In this document: one piece after another, positions 1 to 13,093 of the stretch
How the letters are laid out: every line of letters begins with the position of its first letter
Position numbering within the stretch: position 1 is the first letter of the stretch
Assembly (NCBI GenBank): GCA_013399875.1
Contig: VXAZ01001116.1
Coordinates: 1,409,696-1,473,695, forward strand
Direction: 5' to 3'
Source: Gymnorhina tibicen
Lineage: Eukaryota > Chordata > Aves > Passeriformes > Artamidae
DNA: 64,000 nt
Position numbers and translations under genes: made by a program
Notes under the pieces: model-generated
Database searches by the model: none
What the model was told of the DNA's origin: nothing
What the model saw: only the letters and a program-made list of their open reading frames with translations

Positions 1-2603
1 CAAAGATTATTGCCTGACAGATGTTTCCATAAAGCAATAAAACAAGCAGAGAGAAGAGCAGTCTTGCATGAAGACAATATTTCCCTTTGGATGCTTGACT
101 GCTGCTTCACTGGGAAGTTTTCCATGTCTTGCTCCATCCCCCTGAGTAGTAGCCATTCTTCTCTGTGAGCAATTTCTTGAAGCCAATGAGGGAAAGCCTT
201 GGGACAAGAAAACCTTTGGAGTGGGAAACCTCAACAACACACCTCTTCAATCCTGTGCATTCTCTGCAACCTCCTGTGGGGAAACTCCTTCCAGGGGCTG
301 TTTCAGTACTCAATGAAAATAACTTTCCTGTGTTCTCTGCGAAGTCATAAGTCAGAATTACTCCAAATATTTTATTAATGGGACAATGCCCACATGCAGT
401 GTAATGAAGCCAGCTCTTAGCCTCCCCATACCATCAGCAGGTGAGTAAGTAATGCTCTAAGCAGCTAAAGCTCTCAGGTGCTATTTTCTCCTCAAAACCA
501 GTACATGTGACCCAGCGTCTGGTTTTGGAGTTGAAACTGCTTATTGCATCCCCAGCTTTTCTGTGGCCAGTAGGGAAAAGGCAGCAATGCAAATTTCTGT
601 TATGTGCAGAAGAAGAAAGAAAGCTTCATTTAGTAATACCCATGTATTATTGAAACGTTTATCACTTTGCTCTTTCTCAGAACTAGTGCTCATCAATTTA
701 TCATGTGCCTTACATTTTGCTACCTACATTTTCTTACTCTTGGTAAATCTTTTAAAGGCAACCTGAAAAGTTACCACACCAACCATGACCCATTTGCGTG
801 TTTGTGGCTGGGTGTCTGAATTACTCTGCTGCTCAGGGTTGGGAAAATTGTGTCTGAAAACCCCAGTCCCTCTCTTCTGATGTTAACATCCCACTGCCAG
901 CACCCTCCCTCTCCACCAAGACACCCAGCCACAGACAAGGCACTGAAATAAGACCATAGGAATGTGGAGGAAAACACCTTTTGGTATCTCTCTCTGCCTC
1001 CTCTGCCCACCTTGGCAGCCAGGCCCTGGGCAGCCCTGGCCAGGGCACAGAAGTGTGCCTATGAGGATTGGAGCCAGCCAGCATGTGGCTGCAGGTCTGT
1101 GGTGAACAACTGCAGAAGTGCTACCTCCTGCCTGGACAGGGGCTTGGGCAAGTGCTGTGAGCTGCTGCTCCGGCTCTGGCCTCTCAGTCTGGGTGATCTG
1201 CAAAAACCTGACTGAAGCCTGGCCAGAAGAAGCTCCTCAACCACCCTACTTCACCCACTATGGTTAACCAGCTTCCAGATACCATGGGGGCAGCACTGAA
1301 CACCCAGAAAGTCAGTGAGGAAGGATGGAATCTCTCCCTGTCCCTTGATGGGACAGTGGTATGGGGCAGCAGAGCCCCGTCCCCCCACTGGCATGGGGAG
1401 AGTTGGGACGTGGCATTCTTCTCGTGCCCATCACCCCAAAGTTTCATGGTGCACCAAATTCCAGCTTTGAACATTTAAGAGCAGGCTGGCTGCTACTCCC
1501 CATCACGAAGGAGTTGTTTCTTTACAATGTATGTTTTATTTATAGATTAACATTAACATTTGCAAGAGGAATGACTTGGGCTCTGAGTTATCACTTCCTA
1601 TTAACCTGAAATTATTGAGTGTCTGAAATTCGTGAAGAAATGCAGTGAGCAGAAAGTATGAGAAAAATGTTCCTCTCCTTTCCTTGAAGCAGAGAATAAA
1701 CAGCCTCCTCCCTTTGGAGGGCTGTGCACGGAAATGTCAAACGAAAGTGACAGCAATTGCCTTTTCAAAGAATCACAAACATTATCCATTTTCCATCTCA
1801 TATGTGTACAGCTCTTAATATATATTGCATAACGTACATTATCAGATTCCTATCTGCCATTAATCATTGATTTTAGATTGCACAGAAGGGCAGGTCCTGC
1901 AGCCTTTGTCCTGTTGTGCTTTACAGCCCTTGCTCCTATGAAAATATTTCCCTCTAGCAACAGTACAGCAGCCTTGGGGTTTTGTTTGAACAGGATCTGA
2001 GGGATCTGAGCAAAAATAAAGTACCCTTTCAGCTGCACAGGGCTGGGCATGGGGATGGGAAAGGGCTGAATGGCTCCTTTGCCCCACTGCTGTGGGGCCA
2101 GCTGCATTCCCATCCTCAGCAGTGGATTTCTGTGCGGGCTTGCAGGTAGCTTGGAGTATAGGGCAAGACTCATCTTGGCAAGTTTAGATACCTACAGTTT
2201 AGGCATCTTCTTAATCTGATTGCCTAGGTCCCTCCTTCATCCTTCCTGGAGGCCCACTGCCCCACACAGAGGTGGCCAAAGAGGCAATAAACAGATGGCT
2301 GAGCTGCTCTCCTGTCTTTCCCAGTGATAGCAGGGAGAACTTCACCGATCAGCTCATGAGAGATGTTTAACTTCTTTTAAGGTTTATAGTGATCCAGCAC
2401 AAAGTTTAGGCTGTGAGGAGGAGGACATTCCTCATACCCCTAGGGTAGACCCTTCAGTTTTACAGAAGGTCCCTTGCTGTCCCTGAGCCCAGATATCGGG
2501 GCAAGGCGAGGGAACAAAGCTTACTCTTGTCTTTTAACCTCCACATCTGAAAGGCAATATTTTTAGTGCCTCATTTTCAAGCATTCTTCCTCTTCATTCA
2601 GCC
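1..2603. other. Gene-free DNA
   Basis: I see no gene. There are only short chance open frames on both strands. About 1000-1200 is somewhat GC-rich; 1500-1620 is AT-rich and low in CpG. No recognisable repeat family apart from ordinary sequence. Confidence 0.5.
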
Positions 2604-2680
2604 AAATCACGAATAATCACTTGCATTTACGCAGCAACTTTCAGGCAGAACTCTAAAACGCTTTACAGATCCAAGATGGC
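2604..2680 (+). repeat. Possible ancient SINE remnant
   Basis: The stretch aataatcacttgcatttacg, followed by a block ending aaaacgctttacag, resembles the tail of old vertebrate SINEs. Those carry a GCATTTATATAGC-type box and a CAAAGCGCTTTACA-type box. The match is from memory and partial. Confidence 0.35.
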
Positions 2681-3838
2681 TCTTTACATTGCTTTTTTTT
2701 AATCCTTCTTGCGCTCTGGATAGGGACAAGCTGGTATCAATCAATTCTTTCTGCGCTTATGAACTTCCATGATCTGTGACTGACAACTTTAGTAATCATC
2801 TTTATGAAGCCTAGGCAGCATCCAGAGTAGCACCTAAATGGTCCCCAGGAGCTGTAATTAAAATTAAGCCACCCATGGGTTGCTTTGATTACAATGGGGC
2901 AGGCCAGCTTAACCTTCAATTTATGCTACTTAAAAGATGGCTCATACAGAGAACCTGTTTGCCAGACATAGATTTGAATTAATTATGCTGATTCTCTGGT
3001 TTTATTTTACTATGTGATTAGGCTTACAAATGAAATCACAGTCCCATCTTCTGCAGAGGCTTTGGTGTGAATGCCAAGTCCCAGCAGCCTGCTGTGGGGT
3101 ACCTGTGGGCTTTCTATCCATTCTCCAGCTCAAGGGATGTGTTTGTGCATCTGTAGGAGGAGGTGGTGGCCTGTCACACACCCACTGCTGAACTATTCCT
3201 GGCTGCAGACACTAAGCTCCTAATTTGATCTCAGAACTGACGGGCTGCAAATGTGTACTGAGCATAAGCAACCCTGGCAAACCCCAGCTCAGCCAGATCC
3301 ATTCTTTTCTCCTGCTTCTCAGAAATGGAACAGGTTTTCAGGCATTCCTTGTCTTCCAGCTGCAAGGAATAGACTCTTAATTAGCAGCAACAGAATCTGA
3401 AAAACTAATCAGAAAATATGATTTCATAGGTAAGGTTGTTTTCTAACTTCTGTGTACCAAAATACAGCCTCACATAGGGCATTTTGCATTAATTAAGCCA
3501 GTTGTCTCTCACGTTGTGTAGTTTGAAAAGCCAGAATTGAAAGGTGGTGGATGCATTACAACAAGGCTGTAATTTTGTTACAGTCACTTCTAGAAAATGT
3601 CAAAATACAGATATGAAACTTCCCCCTCAGCAAATTTACCAAATCCATTGCTAAAAGTTGAGAGGCATGTAGCATTTCTTCTTATCAAACTTTTTGTGTT
3701 AACTTAATAATCATATTTTTATTTCCTTTTCTTTCCTCACCCACTGACCTACAGTCTCCCTCAGACTGTATTGCTGTCCCATAACTTGACAAAGTACATG
3801 TAGTTAGGGAATTTCTTTAAATGCTTGTTTTTCATCTG
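2681..3838. other. Gene-free DNA, possibly with conserved noncoding sequence
   Basis: No gene is visible. Around 2740-3030 there is a low-CpG, homeobox-site-like stretch (several TAAT/ATTA cores) of the kind often seen in conserved noncoding elements. The rest is unremarkable. Confidence 0.35.
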
Positions 3839-4412
3839 TGTCATGGTTTAACCCCAGCCAGCGTCTTAGCCCCACAAAGCCACTCACTCACTCCTTCATT
3901 GTGGGATGGAGGAGAAAATCAGAAGGGTAAAAGCAAGAAAACTTGTGGGTTGAGATAAAGACAGTTTAATAGATAAAAGAAAAGCTGTGCACACAAGCTG
4001 AGAAAAACAAGGAATTCATACGTCCCTTCCCATGGGCAGGTGTTCAGCCATCCCCAGGAAAGCAGGGCTCCCTCATGTATTACAATGACTTGGGAAGACG
4101 AACACCATCACTCTGACTGCCTGCACCTCTTCTTTCTTCTTTCCCTGGCTCTATGTGCTGAGCATGATCCCACATGGTCTGGAAAATCCCCAGGGTTGGG
4201 GTCACCTTACCTGGCTGTGTCCCCTCCCTACTCCTCGTGCACCCCCAGCCTCCTCACTGGTGGCAGAAAAGGCCTTGACTCTGTAAGGTCAGCAGTGACT
4301 AAAACATCCCTGAATTGTCAGTACTGTTTCCAGCACAAATGCACAACACAGCCCCCTACCAGCTACTATGAAGAAAATTAGCTCTACCCCAGCCAAAGCC
4401 AGCACACTGACA
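3839..4412 (+). mobile_element. Solo LTR of an endogenous retrovirus (ERVL-like)
   Basis: The element starts TGTCATGGTTTAACCCCAGC, a start I recognise from abundant bird LTRs, and continues with gtgggttgagataaagacag and tttaatag, then a GC-rich middle. It ends near agccagcacactgaca. The exact 3' end is uncertain (4406 or 4412), and I found no clean target-site duplication. No internal retroviral genes lie on either side, so it is a solo LTR. The 113-codon open frame at 4040-4381 is part of the LTR and not a gene. Confidence 0.75.
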
Positions 4413-6354
4413 AAATATTATCCTTTTCCAGCAGCAAAGATGTTCCATGTGCTTTTCCTGCACCTGTGGTAGATACTGACTGCATTTTTCATTGGCATCT
4501 TTTAATGCAGTACAAACAAAATAAAGCTGCTATGTGCTTTTATTGGTAAGTCTGGCACAAAACAGGCTTGAACTCTCTTGCTGCCTCTCATTAGTCCGTG
4601 AACAGATGTGAAGGTTGAGATCAGAAAATACTAGAAAGGACTGACTGCCAGTGCCTCAGACCATGCACATGCTGTCCCTGTCACTGGTGATCTGTAGGGT
4701 GCCACTACCCACAACTGCCTAACCCAACAGACCAGCTTTGCAGGAAAAGCTAGCACCCACATCTCTTGTGAGGCAGCAGCCAGGTGTCCTGAGTTGGCTA
4801 TATGGAGGAGAAATCTCCCTCCCTCCTTGTATCTGCTAAGTGGCAGCAGGTGGAGATGGATCCCACTTGAGGATAAGGGCACCCTGTGAGCAGACCACAG
4901 CACCAGCCTGGGCTCTGTGGCACACAGGACTCTTGTACAGAAGAGGAAATATTGGCCAGGCACAGCTTATGTCTCTCAGGCAATTTTCAAAGTTTCTCCT
5001 TAAACTAAAGGTTTTTCAAGGCACTCCTTTTGCAAGTTCAGGTGGTTGATATGATAAAGTCTGCTGCTCTTCTGTTGAGGATGTCCTTATAGACAATTAC
5101 TTCTCATTTTCTGTAAGGTTTTTGGCTCAGCACCCAAGCAGCTTCTTCAAACACCATCCTAATGTTTGCTGCAAAGATGGCAGAATACTGAGTGCTTTGC
5201 TAGGAAGGTTTTGGAGAGTTTAAGCCTAAAATTCCTCTCCTCTATCAGCTTCAGGCACTCAACTCTTGCAGTGAGAGCCACAGTGTTGCAGTTGGAGTAG
5301 GTCTTACTCTGAAAAGAAATTCAGCAATTTGCCAGATATTTGGCTTATCCTGCACTGTGTTCTGGATGCTTTAGGAAGGCTTTAAGTATGGGGCCTGAGC
5401 TTTACTTCCTAATTTCCACAAATTATTAAACTGCCAATCTTCATATTGCTGGTGAAACCCTATTAAAATGTTTCAAATTATCATTACAAATTGAATCTCT
5501 TCCCGTGTGTCTCATGTACTATGAATCCTATTTTCTTAGCACAGCAATATTTCAAGTCTAGAATTAAAGCCAGAAGGATTGGTGTAGTAATTAGCCTTTG
5601 AAATAACTTTATCTGCAGTACTTTGATGCCTTTTAATATTCGGTGAGTTAATGGCAGAGCTCTTCCTAGCAGCATTTCTGTCTCTGTATTTTTGTGATGC
5701 CATTTGAAATGGGAATTGGTTTAACTGGGAAAGGGCTGGGTCTAATCATCTGAAGTAGCTGAGAAATATCTTTGGATGGTGACTATAAAGACAAGGAAAG
5801 GAGAAGGGCCAGGCTTTGCCTTGATTTCAGAGACTCTGGGGGACACAGCCTGGCAGGGATGCATCTCCTGTGCCCTGCAACAGCAAAGCAGGAGCCCAGA
5901 GCCTGCCTTTGCCTTACCTGTATGTGACCTCCCAAAGATATGTCTCAGTGACTGGGTACAATCCTGCACCCTCTGGGACCACCTTACCTGCATATGTCAC
6001 CTTTCTGCTAAGTCCTGATCTATGGCAGCCTGGACCACCTCCCATTTCCAAGGCAGCTTCTCAAAAATGTACTGCTGACTTGACCTGTGTAAACTTCAGC
6101 CACAAAATCACACCTGATCAGTGACAATACATTTTCAAGAAAGGTTTAAACAAGCAGGACTATGCAGGCAGGAGAAAAAATTACCACAGTCACACACAAA
6201 TTTTGCCCAGTGGGAAACTCATCTCTCATAGCTAGCTCCTGGTGTTTCTGGAGGTAGGCAGACCCTAGCCTCTATCTCTGCTTTAATTCCAGTCTTGTAA
6301 TGGCTCAGCGAGGGTGGGAAACTGGTTTAGAAGCTTCACAGGCATGATGGTTTG
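4413..6354. other. Gene-free DNA
   Basis: No gene or clear repeat is seen. Short open frames on both strands (such as 4631-4963 minus) lack splice context and recognisable protein sequence. Confidence 0.5.
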
Positions 6355-6520
6355 AAAGTCCTTGTGGAGGCATCCAGCCCATCCTTGAGAAAATGTGGGA
6401 AAAAACACAGTCAGACCCAGAAACTCTTATGTCTACCTGAATCCTGAGGATCTCCACAGATGAGACTTCCACAACCTTTTTGGGCAGCCTCATTGTTCTG
6501 ATGGAGAACCATGTTCTCAC
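6355..6520 (-). mobile_element. CR1 LINE fragment, 3' ORF2 region
   Basis: Read on the minus strand it contains GAGGCTGCCCAAAAAGGTTG followed by TGGAAGTCTCATCTGTGGAG. This is the CR1 motif encoding the conserved RLP-K/R-EVVE region near the end of ORF2. It is short, diverged and 5' truncated, as most bird CR1 copies are. Confidence 0.6.
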
Positions 6521-7990
6521 CATGGTTGATGTGCCAGGCAGTGAGGGGTGTCCTCTCCCAGCAGCCAGGAGTTTGTGACACTGCCAGGGTGGAGGCAGGA
6601 ATTACTCCATGGAGGGATTTTGCTCCTCTGCTTTGAATACAAATAGTTGGGTTTGACTGCTAAAGCAGCTCTGCATCACTACTAGGAGGCAGCACTCTTG
6701 GAGGCACAACTCTTGGAGGTTATGTAGAGATAACTGCTTTTTTTTTCCCCTGGATGTCAGTGGAAAGTAAAGCTGCAGCTGTCACCAATAAGGACATGAA
6801 TATATCTCCAGTGCAGGTTAAGTTTTAATTTACCTCCTGCTGTGTCAGTGAAATGTCAAGAAGAGAATATGCATCATAAGGTACCATAAAGAGCCAAGGT
6901 AGATATGGGAGGTCAGTTAATAGTTCAGGTCCTTTTGAAATCTTTTAGGTTTCCTTTACACAAATCAAATTAATATGGCCATTTTCATGGCTGCTTTGAT
7001 TATGCTGTTGCTTCCTTCCTAGAGTGCTTTAAGCATCATCAGTGTGCAGCTGATAGGCTGATGTTAACTGCTAGGGGACAGATTATGAAGTGTAACAGCT
7101 CTCGGACAAAGGATGTAGGAGAACCAAACCAAACAGAATTAAGTCAATTGGCTTCAAGAAGCAGATTTCAGTAACCAAAGAAAGATAATAAACAATAGTT
7201 TGTAGAAAAACAATCTAAAAGCAAATAGTTCTGGAGAATTGTCAGTTCCTTGTACAAAATGATGTTAAGATACGACTCTCCCAGGATGAAGTCACACTTG
7301 AAATTGCAGCAAGAGACCAGTTTGGACAATTTCAGCTTTTCAGTAAACTCATACAAGAAAGAAGTACAGAACAAATGGGCATGAGGTCAAGTCAGCAAGG
7401 ATGACTATTAAAGGACAGCATGTGCTAGAAGGGAGAAAATCAAATTCAAGAGAAAAAGAAATAAAGAATAGCAAACTCCACAATCTGTGGAGGTGTTATT
7501 GGAAAGAGAAATATCAGAAGACCCACTGGTTCACTACTCACTGCAGAAGGAAAGCTAATGGCAAGCAATACCAAGGAGACAGAATGCCTCTTTTGAGTCA
7601 GTTGTTACAAGATGCTTTGGTAGTGATTGAACAGCTATTCTAACAGAGGGGAAATGGTTCAAATTCAGATTAAAAGAACAGAAAAGTGAAATATGTTAGA
7701 AAGTACAGCAATACGAAAAATATTTTGAAATTGTTGGAGCCTGATGGAATTTAAAAGTTGGATGCTCTCCAAGGATACTTCGAGAAGTACACATAAAATT
7801 TCAGTGTAGAAGTGAAGAACCAAGAAATTCCATAAAAGAAAATTGTATCTCTTGCTAAGAAGAGGCAGAAAGAGGCTCTGGTAAATGCACTTCATTTGGC
7901 TTATTTCTGAATCTCAGAAGAGGTATTGAAACAAAAACCAGCCTACTTTTAAGTGCTTCTAATATATCAAATATACAAGGAATAGCCACT
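6521..7990. other. Gene-free DNA
   Basis: No gene is visible. The part from about 7150 to 7990 is A-rich on the plus strand and may be a decayed transposon body, but I see no readable frame. Confidence 0.4.
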
Positions 7991-8160
7991 GTGGATTTGT
8001 CATACACTAATAGTGTGTTGGCAGCTTTGGGCTGTGATCTTATTGGCATCTCTCAGATGTCGTGGGATGGCTCCTGGGACCGGACTGTTGGAGTGGAAGG
8101 ATACAGGCTCTTTAGGAATAACGGGCAGGGAGATGAGAAGGGGGTGTTACCCTCTAGGTC
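7991..8160 (+). mobile_element. Possible CR1 ORF2 endonuclease-domain fragment
   Basis: The plus-strand frame reads CDLIGISQMSWDGSWDRTVG and then VEGYRLFRNNGQGDEKG. This parallels the CR1-type endonuclease segment, where an I-I-G-I-(S/T)-E-x-W-W stretch is followed by a GYxLFR-D-R-x-G-R-R-GG stretch. The frame is broken afterwards. The resemblance is short, so the assignment is tentative. Confidence 0.4.
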
Positions 8161-10961
8161 AATAAGCTGGGGGAAGTGGGGCCATCTCCTGGGAAAGGAC
8201 AATGGGAGCGGGTCAGACCAACATACCACCCCATGTATGGCCCAGCCTGTCCCTAGGGAGTGTGGGAAAGGTGCTTCTCTAGTAATGAGCCTGTGGCAAA
8301 CTGCTCCAGGCACTTCGCCTGCCCTGCGGAGTGGGGGTTACCAAGATATCCACAAGGGATAGTGGCAGCTCTTTGATTTCTTCAAGAGCTGATGTGGAAG
8401 TGACTTTGGAGGGGCCAGGGCAGTTTCCCTGCTGCAGCATGTGCATCCATGGGTACTCCAGGGGGGATCCCCCTGCCCCGATCTCAGCTGTGGCAGGTAC
8501 CCACCAGGTCCCCAGGTACCACCAGGTGGCAGGCACGGGAGGATCTGCTTCCCCTCTCTGGTGTGGGAGCAGGATCATGGTTTCAGATGGAACCTGACCA
8601 GTGTTGTTCCTGGTGACACTAAAGAATTAAACAAAATATAACCAGTTCAGTGTGGATGTAGGTGACACTGAGACAAAAGCTGTATATGTAGGACATATAG
8701 GAATTAATTCAGGTAATTGTCAAACACCATTGATAAAAGGATGGAGGAAAAAATTGTTTATATGCATCCTGCTCTAACAGGTCTTAACACTTTGGCCTTT
8801 CCTTTCTAGTTGATTTTTAAGAGACACACAAGGAATTTTAATCCTATCTAGAGAGTACCGAACAGTGTCCTTCAACTGATTTTAATTACCATAAACATTG
8901 TCAGTGTTTTTCAAGTTTCAGTATTCAGACGCAGGAGTAAAGCCTGCTCCACAAAAAAAAAATCAGACTGCATAATGTCAAGATTAATTCATATCTGCTG
9001 TCAAGGAACTTGGATATAATAAAGGAGGAATAAAGTGTTTCTTGTAAACCTAATATTAAAACATTGTTCCTTTCTGTTCTTCTTCGAAGAACATTTTAAT
9101 GGGACTCTGTAGGTGAAAACTGTGCTAAAAACAATTATCTCTGTAATTGCTATCTTGCTGCTCTTGACCTCAGAACACACAATCCTGCACTCACTATAAG
9201 GGAATTATTCCTGGGATAGATGCCTATGTAAATGGGGTCAAATATGTGAGACATTTAAGATCAGTGGATAACAGGAAAGTAGAACGATCAGAGGCTACAG
9301 ATGCCTTTTCACTTGCTGAGGAATGGCACAGAGGCTGGGCTCCCAGCATTTCTCACCCCTGCTGCTCCAAGCACTCACACAATCGCTGTGTCTCTAGCAC
9401 TGAACAGCCAATATTGAGGGTGTCTAATTGCAGCTGTATTCTGAACTGCTTCCAAACACTGCACTATTTACAACTGCAAATGAGTGCCCAGGAGCAACTG
9501 AGGCTCACTTTCGCTCCTACAATGGTACCTGGCACTTAGTCAAAAAAAATCCTGGCAATTGTCTTTGTGTCAGATGATGAACCTCACCCTAGATTTGCTG
9601 TGTGCGCTGCAGATTTCCAATGGGAGATGCATTAAAACAACAACAAAAGTTTCATCCCACCTTTTTACCTATGAGTAGATTAGTATCTATGGCAATTGGC
9701 TGCTGAATTAGGATTCAGGATTCTTTAAATTGTCCTGTGCTGTTGGAGAAGGGCTGCCCAGTACCCCTGATGGAAATCATTCAGTGGAGTTATAATGAAA
9801 GCAGGTAGCAGGACTTCTTAGAAACCTACCCCCTTTCTGCTTTTGCACTGGAAAGAGGAGAAGTATCATCACATTTATTTTATTTCAATCCCTCTGGCAG
9901 GGTGGCTCTCGATGATGCTCAGACACCACATCCTCTGTGCTCGTGGCTGCATCCTTGCTGCCTGCCAGCTGCAGCAAGCTGAGGGAGAGCCAGTGCGTGT
10001 GCAACTGCTCCACGCACCCCGAGTGTGTAAGGGCAGGCGTGGCTCTGGTTTGCCCACTCAGCTGGTGCTGTCACTGACCCGCCGGACACCAGTGTCGAGG
10101 GGCTGGAGGCAGCTCAGGACAGTCCAGCACCACGTGGCTGTTGGAAAGATGCAGCTGCTCAGATCTCTGACATAAAGGTTGTTACGAGCTATCCCCATCA
10201 CGGATGTTACTTTTAATCACTTTTACCATTGCAACTAATTCAACAAGAGGGCCTAAAATACCTGTTAGCTGTGCCTGGCCCATGATGCTCAACTGGGGAA
10301 TCTGAGGATGAAAAGCCTTTTTTCCCATTATAAAAATGGGTGTCAGGCACTCTGCTGCCATAAGTGCCATGGGAAATTTCTTCCCACACCTTTTGCATAA
10401 GACAAATGGTGTTTCTATATCTTTATGTCTGCAAAGCAAACATGGAATACTCTGAAAAAGGTACCATTGTCCCACTGAATCTGCAGAGACCCAGGAGCAC
10501 CAGCCTGGAACAGTGACTACCACATTTACCTGAATGGAACACTAAGTGTCAGGTCTGGCCATGCCACAAAGAGCTGAGCTGAGCTGAGAGGCCTGGCAAG
10601 AGTGTCCTGTTTTTTTCTCAGAGGTAAGAGTATTAAACTGTCCCTAATGTGCTGGGGCAGACAAGACTGAAGGCCCTGGGGAGAATTACAGCCTATCACA
10701 CACGAGGAATCAGGGAGCACACTGGGAAAGAGGAACTCTCAGCCTCTACTTTTGACTTAAACTGAGTGCAAATGACTGAAAACAGCACATGAGTCAGGGT
10801 TTGTCTACAGGTATGAAAGCTACCTGCAAGTAGTTCTATACTAGTAAGTGTGTCAGCTTGACACAACACAGTTTCAGCAATCTCCTCTGCACCTACCAAG
10901 AGAAACTGTGAAGGAAATGATCACCTCTAAAGATAACCTTGTTATAAACATCTCTTTACAG
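8161..10961. other. Gene-free DNA
   Basis: No supported gene. There is a GC-rich stretch at about 8200-8560 with small imperfect repeats around ccaccaggtccccaggtacc, and another at about 9950-10140. A perfect 12-base palindrome (ttcttcgaagaa, 9080-9091) is present. Confidence 0.45.
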
Positions 10962-11086
10962 GAACTGAGTCCAGACTCTTCAGAGGAACATGCCTGCCAG
11001 CTCCTCCTCAGAAGGAGAGATGACCTCGCCGCAGTGCTTGTGCTGCCTCCAGCTGAATCTGCAGCTCCCAGGCAGAAGGCAATTAG
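10962..11086 (+). other. Exon-like open block
   Basis: After the acceptor-like aacatctctttacag the plus strand is open for 41 codons. It reads ELSPDSSEEHACQLLLRRRD and continues to a donor-like ATTAG/GTAGAC. No partner exon is recognised, and it may be a chance or noncoding exon. Confidence 0.2.
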
Positions 11087-12519
11087 GTAGACAAAGCTAC
11101 AATTTTTGGGTCACACTGGCAGTGAAGTTGCTCCTGGATGGTGTCAAGTGGGTTCGTTCAGTGATACAAAATGCAGATTTGAGATCAGTGGGCATTATCA
11201 ATTTTACTGGGTTGGTCTCACTCCTAAAAAGCTCAAAAGGAACTTTCATTTTATTTCTGTTTACATTTTCAATGCCTCTTATATTCAGAAATGGTTGTTC
11301 CTTCTCCTTGCCTGGCAGTGTATTAGTCAGAATCCTTTTCACAGGCTCCTTTATATATTGAAATTGGTTTTAGAAGCAGGCACCTTGCCAGTTATTTTTC
11401 TCCCCTTTTCTTGGAAAAGGATCAGACATATTTATTGTCCTTGTATCTGTAACCATGGTAAATGATCTTATCTTCTCTGATGCTTATGTGGTAACGCTGC
11501 TGTTTTCTGCTGGAAGTATGTCAAATTGCCTTCCAGTGCTTTTAAGTCTATTAACATTTTCATAGGTACCTTTCTTACAGATGTATTGGAGTTGAACCAT
11601 ACAATCTTCCCAGCGGATTTTGGGCTTTGTGTTTCATAATGACATGAGTTCTGTGCTTACATGATCAAGGCTGGAGATCAGTGGTTTTGTTTGGTGGATA
11701 TAGAAGAGAAAGGAGGAGTAGAATTCTCCTGCCCAAGAAATGTGAATGTCCCTGAGCAACCCTAAATCCCTGGGGCCCATCTACTGCAGAGAAAGACTGT
11801 ATTTTCTCCAGAGATGTACCAATCAAAAAGCAGAGCTTTTGGGTGCTGAAAAATGACGCCAAATCATAGCAAAATAGGGAAGTACAGGTGTGCAGAAATT
11901 GTGTGAAAGAATAAAGTCATATGAGGAAAACAAAGATAGTAAGATAAAGTGTAAATATTCTAGACGCATTGAGGCAGTGAGGACTAAAAGGAAATATATT
12001 GGAGGAATATTGCAAATTTCTGCCTCCTGTATTAAACAATTATCTTCTATTAAGATCTTCAACACAGCAAATTTTCTTGCTTAGATTTGTGACCTCTCTC
12101 AACTTCAATTGATTAATCACAATTAAATCAGTTTAGGACATCTTTAAAGATGACCTGAAAGGGAACGAAGCACTTCTGCTCCTTTACCAAGTAAGCATCT
12201 TTTTCTTAATGTCACACACCAAGGGTAGGGTACTTCCTGGTGTCTTCAGTACTTTTAGTTTTCATTGTGCTTCAGGAATTTCTAATTGATTTTCACAAGG
12301 TATTTGTGTACTTTTTGTTGTGTGCATATATAATCAGATCATACAAGTAATTTTTCTGCAAGACTGGACACCAAATGTGTTGATAATATGAAGAGAATGA
12401 CATTTGAACAACTGAGAGAGGCAGAAGTTTTCAGTCAAACTATTTAAAAAGGTTTGACTTTGTTTCCAGGGTTTACTACCTCCAGCTTCCCACAGTGCTG
12501 TTTGTATCAACAAAACCGT
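11087..12519. other. Gene-free DNA
   Basis: AT-rich sequence with no recognised gene or repeat. The open frames at 11097-11465 overlap on both strands and look like chance. Confidence 0.45.
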
Positions 12520-13093
12520 GGCCACCAGGACTAGGACAGGCATCATTCCCCTGTACTTGGCACTGGTGAGGCTGCACCTTGACTCCTGAAATCAGTTTTG
12601 AACCCACCACTACAAGACAAACATTGAGGTGCTGGAGCATGTCCAGAGAAGGGCAATGGAGTTGGTAAAGGGTCTGGAGCACAAGTCCTGTGCTGAGCAG
12701 CTGAGGGAGCTGGGGGTGTTTAGCCTGGAGAGAAGGAGCATCAGGGAAGACCTTGTTGTTCTCTACAACTGCCTGAAAGGAGGCTGTGGCCAGGTGGGGG
12801 TTGGTGTCTTCTTCCAGGGAACAAGTGACAGGACCAGAGAAAATGGTCTGAAGTTGTGCCTGGGGAGGTTTAGATTGGGTATTAGGAAAAATTTCTTCAC
12901 TGAAAAGATTATCAAGCACTGGAACAGGCTGCCCAGGGAAGTAGTGGAGTCACCATACGTGGAGGCATTTAAAAGAAGTGTAGATGTGGCACTTAGGGAC
13001 ATGGTTTAGTGGTGGATTCAGCAGGGCTGGGTTAACAGTTAGACTTGACAATCTTAAAGGTCTTTTCCCATCAACAATTCTTTGATTCTGTAA
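12520..13093 (+). mobile_element. CR1 LINE, 5'-truncated 3' end
   Basis: This is the clearest repeat in the window. The plus-strand frame 12629-13009 carries the end of CR1 ORF2 (reverse-transcriptase gene), with [42 protein letters not shown] and [13 protein letters not shown], ending DVALRDMV. Upstream, gcactggtgaggctgcacct is also CR1. It closes with the usual tail aatcttaaaggtcttttccc followed by attctttgattctg, the short terminal repeats of CR1. It lacks most of ORF2 and is not active. The antisense open frame at 12476-12919 is a shadow. Confidence 0.92.

Noticed and set aside
4040..4381. 113-codon plus-strand open frame
   Set aside because: It lies wholly inside the solo LTR and does not match a retroviral protein.
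9076..9092. gttcttcttcgaagaac palindrome as a heat-shock element
   Set aside because: TTC/GAA units are present, but their spacing does not give the usual three alternating units and no gene start is nearby.
12476..12919. 147-codon minus-strand open frame
   Set aside because: It is the antisense shadow of the CR1 ORF2 remnant on the plus strand.
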